A stretch of DNA of 64,000 bases. It comes from Kribbella sandramycini. Its GTDB lineage: Bacteria > Actinomycetota > Actinomycetes > Propionibacteriales > Kribbellaceae. The stretch lies in NCBI RefSeq assembly GCF_013131805.1, contig NZ_JABJRC010000002.1, forward strand, positions 992,001 through 1,056,000, given 5' to 3'. A model generated the notes under the pieces. It made no database searches. It saw nothing but the letters and a program-made list of their open reading frames with translations, and had not been told where the DNA came from. Positions 40,954-50,040 of the stretch are shown here, in pieces; positions within the stretch are counted from its first letter, which is position 1; the number at the start of each line of letters is the position of its first letter. Position numbers and translations under genes: made by a program.

Positions 40954-42843
40954 CTACCAGGACCCGCCGCCACCGCCTCCACCACCGCCGCCGGACGAAC
41001 CGCCGCTGAACCCCGACGAGCTACCGCCACCGCCGCCGCTGCTGGACGGCGTGGGGGGCGGCTGGAAGGTCTGAGCGACGGTGTGGCTCACGTCGTTCGC
41101 GCTCCAGCCGGAGTGGTAGTACGACGGGCCGACGTACCAGTACGGGTCCGGAGTGAGCTGGCCGGCGTCGACGAGCCGCTGACAGACTTTCTGCCACCGG
41201 TCGGCCAGGTCGAACGCGATGGCCCAGGGCAGGTACTTGCTGAAGATGTCCTCGCCCTCCTCGAAGCGCAGCTGCTCCGCCTCGGCGGTGGCCAGGTACT
41301 TGCGGAACCCGATCACCTGGTCGGCCACGGCCCGCCCGGCGCCGGTCTTCTGCCCGCGGCTGCGGACCCGCATCCAGGTGCTGACGGCAATGATCACCGC
41401 GATCACCGGTACGGCGACGACCAGGGCCCGGCCGAGCCCGCCGGTGGACGCTGCGGTCGCCGTTCCGGCAATGCCGGCGCCGAACACCCAGATCGCGATC
41501 ATCCCGCCGCAGGCGCACCCGGTGCCGGACTTGAACACCGAGCCGCCCTTCGTGCCGATCCAGCGCGGCAGCCGCACGTACCACTGCCGCTCGTCAACCT
41601 GCTTGCGCAGCGCGTCCCACATGGCGATGGCCGCGTTCAGCATCGAACTGTCGCCGACCGGACGCCGTTCGAGCGTGATGGCCGCACCAGGCGTCAGCCC
41701 CGGGAAGATGCCCTGCAGCAACGCCTGCTCGTGCGGAGCGGTCGCGACGCGGCCGTCGAGCAGAACGGCCCGCTGGGCGCCGCCGTCGTTCTCGATCCGG
41801 ACGCCGCCGCGCACGGCCATGTCGATCAGCGTCGCGGCGACCTCGGTCGTGTTGGCCTTGCTGTCGATCAGCAGCCCGGCCTCGGCCACCGGGATGTTCG
41901 GCGGCGCGAAGGCGACCGGGATCTGGTCGTCGTCCAGCTCGTTCTTCACCTCGGAACCGGCAATGCCACTGGGCGGGAACGTGCCCGGCGGCAGCTCGGC
42001 GAAGCGTTTGTCCTTGTTCCCGGTCGCGGCGTAGACGAACGCGATCACCAGCGCGACCAGGCTGACCAGACCGGAGCCGATGAGCGCGGGAAGGTTGATC
42101 CCGGCGCGCTCTTTCCAGTCCGGTGCGTCGACGACGATCGGCCGGTCGTTCTGCACGGCGCCGACGGTGATCGCGGCCACGATCGTCAGCTCATGGCCCC
42201 GCGGGAGGTTCGCGGCGCGGAACACCGCCTTACCGCCGGTCAGCGAGCTCACACACGGACTGGTCGAGCCCTTCGCGCCCTGGAAGCAGGTGACCTTCTG
42301 CACCCCTTGCGGGACGGTGACGTTGACCGTGGTCTGGGTGATCGGCGCATCCCAGGCAGCGCCGGTCGCGTCCCAGTACAGCTCGCTGTGGTCGTCGAAA
42401 TGCCGCAGCACACCCCGCAGGTCGTAGCTGATCACGTACGTCGCCTCGACACCGGGAACCGTCTTGTCCTCGTCGCCGATCTTGATTCGGATCGACTGAT
42501 TGCGGTCGGCGTTCTCCTTGGTCGTCGTCTCCTCGAAGGTGTCCGGCGCACCCGACGGGCTGTCGACCTTGATGTTCGAGACCTCGTACTTCTGGTCCTT
42601 GGCATCATCGTCGACCCACGGCTCCCGCGTGATCAGGTCGCGGTAGATGCCGCGCCTGCCGGTGCTGCCGAAGTGGTAGGCGATGGTCTCCTTGACGTGG
42701 ACGACGCCGTCCGCGCCGACCGTCGCGTCGATCGTGAAGCTGCGTACCTCGTCACCGGGCGCGGCCGCCGCGGGCACGCTGAAACCAGCGAGCGCGAGTA
42801 TGCCGACGAGCGTGGCGATGACGACCCCGAGTGCCTTTCGCAT
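40954..42843 (-). CDS. DUF2207 membrane protein, copy 2, glycine-rich tail
   Basis: 629 residues, clearly a paralogue of the adjacent gene throughout: signal peptide, VKETIAYHFG, RGIYRDLITREPW, FDDHSELYWDATG, SKYLPWAIAFDLADRWQ and the same Ser/Gly tail ending in a ten-glycine run and SW. It differs by an unusual cysteine cluster (GTGCACGG, about 450) in the membrane part. The 33-base gap between the copies and the same order on one strand suggest tandem duplication and co-transcription. Function unknown. Confidence 0.88.
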   Translation of the reverse strand: MRKALGVVIATLVGILALAGFSVPAAAAPGDEVRSFTIDATVGADGVVHVKETIAYHFGSTGRRGIYRDLITREPWVDDDAKDQKYEVSNIKVDSPSGAPDTFEETTTKENADRNQSIRIKIGDEDKTVPGVEATYVISYDLRGVLRHFDDHSELYWDATGAAWDAPITQTTVNVTVPQGVQKVTCFQGAKGSTSPCVSSLTGGKAVFRAANLPRGHELTIVAAITVGAVQNDRPIVVDAPDWKERAGINLPALIGSGLVSLVALVIAFVYAATGNKDKRFAELPPGTFPPSGIAGSEVKNELDDDQIPVAFAPPNIPVAEAGLLIDSKANTTEVAATLIDMAVRGGVRIENDGGAQRAVLLDGRVATAPHEQALLQGIFPGLTPGAAITLERRPVGDSSMLNAAIAMWDALRKQVDERQWYVRLPRWIGTKGGSVFKSGTGCACGGMIAIWVFGAGIAGTATAASTGGLGRALVVAVPVIAVIIAVSTWMRVRSRGQKTGAGRAVADQVIGFRKYLATAEAEQLRFEEGEDIFSKYLPWAIAFDLADRWQKVCQRLVDAGQLTPDPYWYVGPSYYHSGWSANDVSHTVAQTFQPPPTPSSSGGGGGSSSGFSGGSSGGGGGGGGGGSW

Positions 42844-42927
42844 GCGCGGACCCTATCGAATCGCCGTTCCACGGCCCTTGTGCGAAGTGGCCGTTAGGGG
42901 AATCGTGGGTTGCCCAGGAGGTACGTC

Positions 42928-45003
42928 ATGGCAGACAGGACGAACACTTCCCCGGGCGCCGGAGCCGCCCCCAGTGTGGACAGCCCGGCCGCCCTTCGCA
43001 ACGTGGTGCTCGTCGGCCCGTCCGGCGCCGGCAAGACCACTCTCGTCGAGGCCCTGCTGGTGGCCGCCGGCGTCCTGTCCAGACCCGGCACCGTCCTGGA
43101 CGGAACGACGGTCTGCGACTACGACGACGCCGAGGTCCGGCAGCAGCGGTCGGTCGGGCTCGCGCTGGCCTCGCTGCCGTACGACGGCATCAAGGTGAAT
43201 CTGATCGACACGCCCGGGTACGTGGACTTCGTCGGTGAGCTGCGCGCCGGGCTGCGGGCCGCGGACTGCGCGCTGTTCGTGATCGCGGCCAACGAGGGTG
43301 TCGACGAGCCGACCAAGGCGCTGTGGCACGAGTGCGACGAGGTCGGGATGCCGCGGGCGGTCGTGATCACCAAACTCGACCACGCCCGGGCCAACTACGA
43401 CAACGCGCTGGCCGCGGCGCAGTCCGCGTTCGGCGACAAGGTGCTGCCGCTCTATCTGCCGACCGGCGCCGGGCTGGTCGGGCTGATCTCGAACAACACC
43501 GCCGAGACCGAAGAGCTCCGCGGCTCGCTGATCGAAGGCATCATCGAGGAGTCCGAGGACGAGTCGCTGATGGAGCGCTACCTCGGCGGCGAGCAGCTGG
43601 ACCGCGACGTGTTGATCGACGATCTCGAACGGGCGGTCGCCCGTGGATCGTTCTTCCCGGTGATCCCGGTCTGCAGCGCGTCCGGGCTCGGCACGCACGA
43701 GCTGCTGGAGGTCGCGACGAGCGGCTTCCCGTCGCCGCCGGAGCATCGGCTGCCGGAGGTGTTCACGCCGCACGGCGTCCCGCGGAAGGGCCTGGGCTGT
43801 GATCCCGGCGGCCCATTGCTCGCCGAGGTGGTGAAGACGACCTCGGACCCGTACGTCGGCAGGGTGAGCCTGGTGCGGGTGTTCTCCGGCACCATCAGGC
43901 CCGACACGACAGTTCACGTGTCGGGCCATTTCACGTCCTTCTTCGGCACGCAGAACTCCCATCAGGACCACGACGAGGACGAGCGGATCGGCACGCTGTC
44001 GTTCCCGCAGGGCAAGACCCAGCGCCCGGCCGGGACGGTGATCGCGGGCGACCTGTGCGCGATCGGGCGGCTCACCCGCGCCGAGACCGGGGACACGCTG
44101 TCCGACAAGGCCGACCCGCTGCTGCTGAAGCCGTGGACGATGCCCGAGCCGTTGCTGCCGATCGCGATCCAGGCCCGGGCCAAGACCGACGAGGACAAAC
44201 TCGGCGCCGGCCTGCAACGGCTCGCCGCCGAGGACCCAACGCTGCGCATCGAGCAGAACCCGGAGACCCACCAGATCGTGTTGTGGTGCATGGGCGAGGC
44301 GCACGCGGACGTCGTCCTCGAAGCGCTGTCCGGCCGGTACGGCGTCAGCGTCGACCCGGTCGAGCTGCGGGTGCCGCTGCGCGAGACCTTCGGCGGTAAG
44401 GCCAAGGGTCACGGGCGGCACGTGAAGCAGTCCGGCGGGCACGGTCAGTACGCCGTCTGCGATATCGAGGTGGAGCCGTTACCGCAGGGCGCGGAGTTCG
44501 AGTTCGTCGACAAGGTGGTCGGCGGCGCGGTGCCGCGGCAGTTCATCCCGAGTGTCGAGAAGGGCGTGCGGGCGCAGATGGAGAAGGGCTGCGCGGCCGG
44601 GTTCCCGATGGTGAACATCCGGGTCACGCTGCTCGACGGCAAGGCGCACAGCGTCGACTCGTCGGACATGGCCTTCCAGATGGCCGGCGGGCTGGCGTTG
44701 CGGGAGGCCGCCGCGGCGACCAAGGTCAGTCTGCTCGAGCCGGTCGATCTGGTCTCGGTGCTGGTGCCGGACGAACTGGTCGGCACAGTGATGAGCGACC
44801 TGTCCGGGCGCCGGGGCAAGCTGCTGGGCACCGACAAGGTCGGTGACGACCGGACGCTGGTGAAGGCCGAGGTGCCGCAGGTGGAGATCACCCGCTACAC
44901 GATCGACCTCCGGTCGCTGTCACACGGTTCGGCGTCGTTCAGCCGCAGCTTCGCCCGCTACGAACCCATGCCGGATGCGGCCGCGGCCAAGCTCAAGACT
45001 TAG
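42928..45003 (+). CDS. elongation factor G-like protein (EF-G2 type)
   Basis: 691 residues from the ATG at 42928, with AGGAGG six bases upstream. The GTPase domain has G1 GPSGAGKTTL and G3 IDTPGYVDF, but G4 is TKLD instead of NKxD. The switch I region reads QRSVGLALA rather than the strict RGITI of EF-G. Domains III-V follow (GEAHADVVLEAL; GHGRHVKQSGGHGQYAV). It matches the actinobacterial EF-G2 group, reported in mycobacteria to lack ribosome-stimulated GTPase activity, so a role other than standard translocation is likely. Overlaps the convergent AAA+ gene by 11 bases. Confidence 0.88.
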   Translation: MADRTNTSPGAGAAPSVDSPAALRNVVLVGPSGAGKTTLVEALLVAAGVLSRPGTVLDGTTVCDYDDAEVRQQRSVGLALASLPYDGIKVNLIDTPGYVDFVGELRAGLRAADCALFVIAANEGVDEPTKALWHECDEVGMPRAVVITKLDHARANYDNALAAAQSAFGDKVLPLYLPTGAGLVGLISNNTAETEELRGSLIEGIIEESEDESLMERYLGGEQLDRDVLIDDLERAVARGSFFPVIPVCSASGLGTHELLEVATSGFPSPPEHRLPEVFTPHGVPRKGLGCDPGGPLLAEVVKTTSDPYVGRVSLVRVFSGTIRPDTTVHVSGHFTSFFGTQNSHQDHDEDERIGTLSFPQGKTQRPAGTVIAGDLCAIGRLTRAETGDTLSDKADPLLLKPWTMPEPLLPIAIQARAKTDEDKLGAGLQRLAAEDPTLRIEQNPETHQIVLWCMGEAHADVVLEALSGRYGVSVDPVELRVPLRETFGGKAKGHGRHVKQSGGHGQYAVCDIEVEPLPQGAEFEFVDKVVGGAVPRQFIPSVEKGVRAQMEKGCAAGFPMVNIRVTLLDGKAHSVDSSDMAFQMAGGLALREAAAATKVSLLEPVDLVSVLVPDELVGTVMSDLSGRRGKLLGTDKVGDDRTLVKAEVPQVEITRYTIDLRSLSHGSASFSRSFARYEPMPDAAAAKLKT

Positions 45004-46252
45004 CGTCGCGGTTCAGGCGGCGTCGCACGTCCCGGGATTTGAGGTACGTCGCGACGTCGTCGTACCGCTCGCTCTGGTTGGCGAACTCGATGTACGAGCG
45101 GACGCGGTGCAGCCACTCCAGCGTGGACGGTTTCACCGTGGTGATCGCGTCGGCGAGGTGCTGCATGCCCAGGGGCGGTTCGCCGCCGCCGGCCAGCGCC
45201 TCGTCGATGACGCGGTCGACGCCGCGCTCGATCAGCGCGCGCAGGTCCGCGCCGCTGAACATCGGGGTCTGCGCGGCGAGCGCCTTGAGGTCGAGCCCGG
45301 CCGCCGGGACGTCCTTGGTCAGGACGGTCAGGATGTCGTTGCGGGCCGGCTCGTCGGGTGGTGGGACGAAGATGACCCGGTCGAACCGGCCGGGCCGCAG
45401 CATCGCCTCGTCGACGTCCCAGGGCGCGTTGGTCGCGGCGAGCACGAGCAGGCCGTCGTTCTCGGAGCCGATCGCATCCAGCTCCTGGAGCAGGACGTCG
45501 ACCAGCCGGCGGGCTTCGGAGCCGCCGTGCTTGTGCCGGGCGAAGGCCAGCGCGTCGAGCTCGTCGAGGAACAGCACGCACGGCGCGTTGGCGCGCGCGC
45601 GCTCGAAGGCGGCGTGCAGGTTGCGCTCGGAGACGCCGAGGTACGGGTCCATCACGTCTTCGATGCGGACGTTGACGAACGGCAGGCCGCACTCCCCCGC
45701 GGTTGCCCGTGCGAGCAGCGTCTTGCCGCAGCCGGGCGGCCCGTAGAGCAACACCCCGCCGCCGGATTTCCGCCCGTACTTCGCGTACAGGTCGGGGCGG
45801 CTGAGCGGCAGGATGACGAGCCGGTGGATGACCTTCTTGATCTCCTCCATCCCGCCGACCTGGTCGAAGGTCGTGGTCTCCTTCGCGGTGTCGAGCTCGA
45901 ACGGCGTCTCCGCCTCGGGCCCGACCTTGACCTTCACGCCGCTGCGCTCGGTGATCATCTCGTCGACCAGCTGCTGCAGGCGGCCGGTGCCCTCGACGAC
46001 GCCTTTCTGCCGGGCGGTCTCGAGCAGGCTGCGCACGAGCGCGAGCCGGCCGTTCTTCGCGGCCAGCTCACCGACCGGCACGAGCTGGTCGTCGGGCAGG
46101 CCGTCCTTGTCGAGGAGGACGACGTACTGGTCGAGCGCTGCTTCGGACTGATCGGCCGCGGCGAGCGACTCGGCCAGCAGGAGCCGGAGCATGACGTCGT
46201 CCGGGCTCGCCTCGACGGCTTTGCGCAGGGCGCCGATCCGGTCGGTGCTCAT
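44993..46252 (-). CDS. AAA+ ATPase with N-terminal TPR-like helices
   Basis: 419 residues. The first 90 or so are helical and TPR-like (LRLLLAESLAAADQSEAALDQY). The AAA domain (residues about 130-380) shows GPPGCGKTLLAR (about 172), VLFLDELDAL (Walker B), sensor AATNAPWDVDEAMLRPGRFDR with the Arg finger, and an SRH and lid like those of CDC48/FtsH/Vps4-type ATPases. No protease domain and no membrane helix. Its ATG overlaps the stop of the TPR membrane protein gene (ATGA). Likely an unfoldase or remodelling ATPase working with the two upstream products. Confidence 0.88.
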   Translation of the reverse strand: MSTDRIGALRKAVEASPDDVMLRLLLAESLAAADQSEAALDQYVVLLDKDGLPDDQLVPVGELAAKNGRLALVRSLLETARQKGVVEGTGRLQQLVDEMITERSGVKVKVGPEAETPFELDTAKETTTFDQVGGMEEIKKVIHRLVILPLSRPDLYAKYGRKSGGGVLLYGPPGCGKTLLARATAGECGLPFVNVRIEDVMDPYLGVSERNLHAAFERARANAPCVLFLDELDALAFARHKHGGSEARRLVDVLLQELDAIGSENDGLLVLAATNAPWDVDEAMLRPGRFDRVIFVPPPDEPARNDILTVLTKDVPAAGLDLKALAAQTPMFSGADLRALIERGVDRVIDEALAGGGEPPLGMQHLADAITTVKPSTLEWLHRVRSYIEFANQSERYDDVATYLKSRDVRRRLNRDAKS

Positions 46253-47124
46253 GCGCCCCACCCTCGGTTGATCCAGCGGCGCAGCAAGGCCGGCACCACC
46301 CAGGAGTAGATACAGAACGCGAGCCAGGCCATCGCCACCGCGAACGACAGCGGGGCCAGCCCGGCGGCGCGCAGTCCGTAGATGACGGCGACGGCGGCGA
46401 TCCAGACGACCAGCGGGTTGAACCGCTGGAACGGGCGCAGCGGGATCAGCAGCGGGTGGTTGGCCAGTTTCGCCTCGCGGGCGGCTGCATGCAGGTCGCG
46501 GTCTCCGGGCTGGGCGGCGGCCGCAGAGGCGAGCGAGTCGTAGCCGGAGCGGGAGTCGCCGGTGAGCATGGACGCCGTGCCGTGCAGGGCGCGGGCATGC
46601 GGATCCTCGGGGTCGTGGGACAGCGCTTCGGTGCTGTGCCGGCGCATGTCCTGGTCCTTGCCGAGGGCGAACGCGACCTCCGCGCGGGCCGCCGAGACGA
46701 CCGCGCTCTCCGGCGCCTGCGACGCGGCCCGCTCGACGAGCGCGCTCGCCTTCTCCGGCTGGCCCGCGGTCAGGCAGACCCGCGCGTAGCCGATCAGCAG
46801 ATCAGGGTCGTTCGGATCGAGGCTCAGGCCTTGCAGGAAGACCGCCTCGGCCTCGGGCAGCCGGCCCTCGGCGCGCAGCGCGGAGCCGAGCACCTGGAGC
46901 AGCGGCAGGAACGGGCCGTGCTGCGCGAGCCCGTCCTTGAGGACGTCGACGGCTTCGGCGTTGCGATCGAGCTGGTGCAGCGCGGCGCCGCGGAACAGGT
47001 AGGCGCGGAAGTCGACCGCCGCGTCGCCCCACAGCCCTTGCAGCTCGTCGAGCGTGCGCTCGGGGTGGCCGATCTGCAGCCAGTGCCCGGCCATTTGCAG
47101 CCGCGCCTCGGTCGGCTCGTTCAC
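46249..47124 (-). CDS. TPR protein with C-terminal membrane anchor
   Basis: 291 residues from the GTG at 47124, which overlaps the stop of the upstream gene (GTGA). It carries about five TPR-like repeats (FRAYLFRGAALHQLDRNAEAVDVL; GSALRAEGRLPEAEAVFLQGLSLDPNDPD; ARVCLTAGQPEKASALVERA) over residues 30-215, then two membrane helices near the C-terminus and a basic end (LRRWINRGWGA). It is probably a scaffold facing the cytoplasm that recruits the AAA+ protein encoded next. Confidence 0.82.
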   Translation of the reverse strand: MNEPTEARLQMAGHWLQIGHPERTLDELQGLWGDAAVDFRAYLFRGAALHQLDRNAEAVDVLKDGLAQHGPFLPLLQVLGSALRAEGRLPEAEAVFLQGLSLDPNDPDLLIGYARVCLTAGQPEKASALVERAASQAPESAVVSAARAEVAFALGKDQDMRRHSTEALSHDPEDPHARALHGTASMLTGDSRSGYDSLASAAAAQPGDRDLHAAAREAKLANHPLLIPLRPFQRFNPLVVWIAAVAVIYGLRAAGLAPLSFAVAMAWLAFCIYSWVVPALLRRWINRGWGA

Positions 47125-47564
47125 AAGCTCACCACCAGACGGAGAAGGAGGTAGTCGACGATGATCCCGCTGAACGTCAGCAACAGACCGACCATCCACA
47201 GCGACGCGTACTCGACGCCACGCAACTGGAACGCCCGGTCCATCTGCCGCTGCAACCGCATCTGCACCAGGCAGGCGACGACAGCGACGGCCCGCACGAT
47301 CACCCGCAGCCCGGAGTTCGGCTCGTCGAACGGCAGGAACGCGAACAGCGCGATCACGACTGCCAGCCCGGCCACGCCGGTCAGCACAATCAGCCGCCGC
47401 TTGCCCGCATCGACGCCGAGCCGGCGGCTGTTCACCCACGCCACGACCGTGACCGCGATGACTCCACCGAAGAAGGCGACGTACGCCTGCGACATCAGCC
47501 GCCACGGCCGCACCTTCATATCCACACCCGCGCCGATCGACGGGCGCAGCAGATCGTCCGACAT
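47121..47564 (-). CDS. small membrane protein of the TPR-AAA+ operon
   Basis: 147 residues from the ATG at 47564 (GAGGAG four bases upstream). It has three or four hydrophobic segments (AYVAFFGGVIAVTVVAW; LIVLTGVAGLAVVIALFAFL; VIVRAVAVVACLVQM; LWMVGLLLTFSGIIVDYLLL). No family recognised. First gene of a three-gene operon in which both junctions are four-base overlaps, implying a stoichiometric membrane complex. Confidence 0.75.
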   Translation of the reverse strand: MSDDLLRPSIGAGVDMKVRPWRLMSQAYVAFFGGVIAVTVVAWVNSRRLGVDAGKRRLIVLTGVAGLAVVIALFAFLPFDEPNSGLRVIVRAVAVVACLVQMRLQRQMDRAFQLRGVEYASLWMVGLLLTFSGIIVDYLLLRLVVSL

Positions 47565-47640
47565 CGGTCTCCTCGGCAAGCGGTAGTGCAGTCGCGCGCA
47601 GTGTACAGCGGGGGTGGACCGGCACCGGGGCGCGAGTCGA

Positions 47641-47646
47641 TAGCCT
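47641..47646 (+). promoter_or_regulatory. -10 box of the leaderless HIT gene
   Basis: TAGCCT, six bases before the ATG at 47653. Confidence 0.5.
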
Positions 47647-47652
47647 GACGGC

Positions 47653-48060
47653 ATGAGTGAGAACTGCCTTTTCTGCGGGATCGTGGCCGGAAACATCCCG
47701 TCGACCCAGGTCGGCGAGAACGAGCGGGCGATCGCGTTCATGGATATCGCGCCCGCGACGCCCGGGCATCTGCTGGTGATCCCGCGCGCGCACTCGGCCG
47801 ACCTGCGCGAGACCGCGCCGGAGGACCTGACCGCGGTGACGCTGCTGGCGCAGTCGCTGATCAGCCGGGTGATCGAGCGGCTGGACGGCGCGACCGGCGC
47901 CAACCTGCTCAGCTGCATCGGCCCGGACGCGTGGCAGACCGTGTTTCACACCCACCTGCATGTCATCCCGCGCTACCCCAACGACCCGCTCCAGTTGCCG
48001 TGGCAGCCGCACTCGGGTGACCTGGATGCGATCCGTGCGGTGGGCGAGCAGCTCAGCTAA
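47653..48060 (+). CDS. HIT family nucleotide hydrolase (HINT-like)
   Basis: 135 residues: CLFCGIVAGNIP N-terminus, IPRAHSADL, and the catalytic HIT motif QTVFHTHLHVIPR (HxHxHxx, about 103-115). Such enzymes hydrolyse nucleoside phosphoramidates or dinucleotide tags. Leaderless promoter. Overlaps the pimA end by four bases tail to tail; a second, different HIT gene is at 51717. Confidence 0.9.
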   Translation: MSENCLFCGIVAGNIPSTQVGENERAIAFMDIAPATPGHLLVIPRAHSADLRETAPEDLTAVTLLAQSLISRVIERLDGATGANLLSCIGPDAWQTVFHTHLHVIPRYPNDPLQLPWQPHSGDLDAIRAVGEQLS

Positions 48061-49157
48061 CGGCGGGCGACGAGTTCGTAGACGGCGAGCAGCTCAGGGA
48101 GCAGAACCGACCAGTCGTAGCGCTGGACGGCGCTCAGACCGGCCGACCGGAGTCGTTCGCGCTCTTCAGGGGCGTCGAGCAGTTTCAGGACCCGGTCGGT
48201 GAGGACGGCGGTGTCGCCGGGCTCGAAGAGGTCGCCGAGGCGGCCGCCTTCGAGCACTTGCTGGAAGGCGGGCAGGTCGCTGGCCAGGACGGGCGCGCCG
48301 GCGGCCATCGCCTCCAGCAAGACGATGCCGAAGCTCTCGCCGCCCAGGTGCGGGGCGATGTACAGGTCGGAGCCGGCGAGCATGTCGGCGCGGGCCTCGT
48401 CGTCCACCATCCCGAGGAACAGCACGTTGTCGCGGCACCAGAACGGCACTGACTGCCACGCCTCGTCGGCCTGCCCGGCACCCGCGACGAGCACCTTCAG
48501 CCCCGGCCGCGCCGTGACCAGCGCAGGCACCGCCTTCAACAGGACGCCGAGGCCCTTACGCGGCTCATCGAGCCGGCCCAGGAAACTGATCGTGCCCTCC
48601 GCGCCGAGCCATTCGGCGCGCGGGCTGCCCTTGAACCGCGAGGTGTAGAGCCCGTTCGGGATCACGACGGCCTCGCCGCCGATGTGCTGGACCATCATCG
48701 AGCGCGCGTTCTCCGACACCGCGATCCGGGCGTCGATCTTCTCCAGCGCGGGCCGCAGCAGGCTCGACGCCGCGCTCATCGCCCGCGACCGCACCTGCCA
48801 GGTGTGGAACGTCGCGACGAACGGGCCGTCGGCCGCCCAGAGCGCGATGATCGACGCACTCGGCGTCGTCGGCTCGTGGACATGGACGACGTCGAAGTCG
48901 CCGTCGGCCAGCCAGCTCTTCACGCGGGCCGCCGTCCGCGGCCCGAAGGTCACCCGCGCCACCGAGCCGTTGTACGGGACGCCGACCGCCCGCCCCGACG
49001 AGACGACGTACGGCGGAACGGCGTCGCTGTCGTCGACCGGAGCGAGGACGGACACGTCGTGGCCGACGCCGATCAGCGCCTCGGCCAGGTCGCGAACATG
49101 GTTCTGCACGCCGCCGGGCATCCCCAGCGAGTACGGGCACACCACTCCGATCCTCAC
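48057..49157 (-). CDS. pimA: phosphatidylinositol alpha-mannosyltransferase
   Basis: 366 residues, a GT-B retaining glycosyltransferase (GT4). The N-terminal glycine loop MPGGVQNHV, the acceptor-side VVHVHEPTTPSAS, LGRLDEPRKGLGVLL and the donor-site EX7E (ESFGIVLLE) match PimA, which transfers the first mannose from GDP-mannose to phosphatidylinositol on the inner membrane leaflet. The order thrS-HIT-pgsA-patA-pimA matches the Mycobacterium tuberculosis locus and supports the name. GTG start, ten bases after patA. Confidence 0.92.
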   Translation of the reverse strand: MRIGVVCPYSLGMPGGVQNHVRDLAEALIGVGHDVSVLAPVDDSDAVPPYVVSSGRAVGVPYNGSVARVTFGPRTAARVKSWLADGDFDVVHVHEPTTPSASIIALWAADGPFVATFHTWQVRSRAMSAASSLLRPALEKIDARIAVSENARSMMVQHIGGEAVVIPNGLYTSRFKGSPRAEWLGAEGTISFLGRLDEPRKGLGVLLKAVPALVTARPGLKVLVAGAGQADEAWQSVPFWCRDNVLFLGMVDDEARADMLAGSDLYIAPHLGGESFGIVLLEAMAAGAPVLASDLPAFQQVLEGGRLGDLFEPGDTAVLTDRVLKLLDAPEERERLRSAGLSAVQRYDWSVLLPELLAVYELVARR

Positions 49158-49167
49158 CAGACGATTG

Positions 49168-50037
49168 TCACCCGGGCAGGAAAATCCGCTGCAGCATGTG
49201 CCAATCCGCAGGATGCGCGGCGATGCCGACGGCGTACGCGTCGGCGCAGCGCTGGGTCATCGCGGCCGCTCCGCCGTCCGGTTCGACGACGTCGTGGAAG
49301 GTGATCACCAGCTCCGGGCCGTCGTAGTGCAGGGTCGCCGGGATCAGCGGCGCGCCCGTCTTGAGACTCAGCGCGGCCGGGCCGACCGGCATCCGCGACG
49401 GCTGCCCGAAGAACGTCACCGGGACGCCGCGCTCGGACAGGTCGCGATCGGCGACCAAACAGACGAACTGCCCGGCCCGCAACTGGTCGGCCAGGACGCC
49501 GGTGACGTCGTGGTCACTGCCGGTCAGCGGCAGCACCTCCATGCCCAGCTGCTTGCGGTAGGCAATGAATCGGTCGAACAGCGACTCGGGTTTCAGGCGC
49601 TCGGCAACCGTCCAGACCGGCATCCCGGTCCGGCCGGCCCAGGCGCCGGCGTGGTCGTAGTTCGCCAGGTGCGGCAGCGCGCAGATCACGCCGCGGCCGG
49701 CGGCGTACGCATCGCGGAGCAGCTTCTCGTTGACCGTGCGGACCCGGCCGACGATCTGCTCGTCGGTCCAGTCCGGCAGCCGGAAGGCCTCTTGCCAGTA
49801 CCGCAGGTACGACCGCATCCCCGCCTGGGTCAGCGCGTCGAGCTCGGCCGGGCTCGCCGCCGGCCGGACGACGGACAGGTTGCTCCGCAGCCGTTGGACG
49901 CCGCGCCCGTTGGCCCGGTAGGTGCGATCCGCCATCCGCTGGAACAGCCAGGTGACGGTCCGCTCCGGGAGCCGGCGGACGAGCGTCCACGCCAGCGCGA
50001 AGCCGAGGTCGACGGCGCGCTGGCGCAAGGACTCCAC
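49168..50037 (-). CDS. patA: phosphatidylinositol mannoside acyltransferase
   Basis: 289 residues of the LpxL/HtrB-like acyltransferase family. The catalytic HxxxxD lies in ALPHLANYDHAG (about 122), and conserved EPD-like and PADW (AAHPADWHMLQRIF) elements follow. It should add the acyl chain to the mannose of PIM. GTG start, three bases after pgsA and ten before pimA, all one operon. An N-terminal hydrophobic helix may anchor it to the membrane. Confidence 0.92.
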   Translation of the reverse strand: MESLRQRAVDLGFALAWTLVRRLPERTVTWLFQRMADRTYRANGRGVQRLRSNLSVVRPAASPAELDALTQAGMRSYLRYWQEAFRLPDWTDEQIVGRVRTVNEKLLRDAYAAGRGVICALPHLANYDHAGAWAGRTGMPVWTVAERLKPESLFDRFIAYRKQLGMEVLPLTGSDHDVTGVLADQLRAGQFVCLVADRDLSERGVPVTFFGQPSRMPVGPAALSLKTGAPLIPATLHYDGPELVITFHDVVEPDGGAAAMTQRCADAYAVGIAAHPADWHMLQRIFLPG

Positions 50038-50040
50038 GAC

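Noticed and set aside
38839-42897. Plus-strand open frame of 1352 codons
   Set aside because: Antisense to both DUF2207 genes and most of the M24 gene; its repetitive composition mirrors those genes, with no domain.
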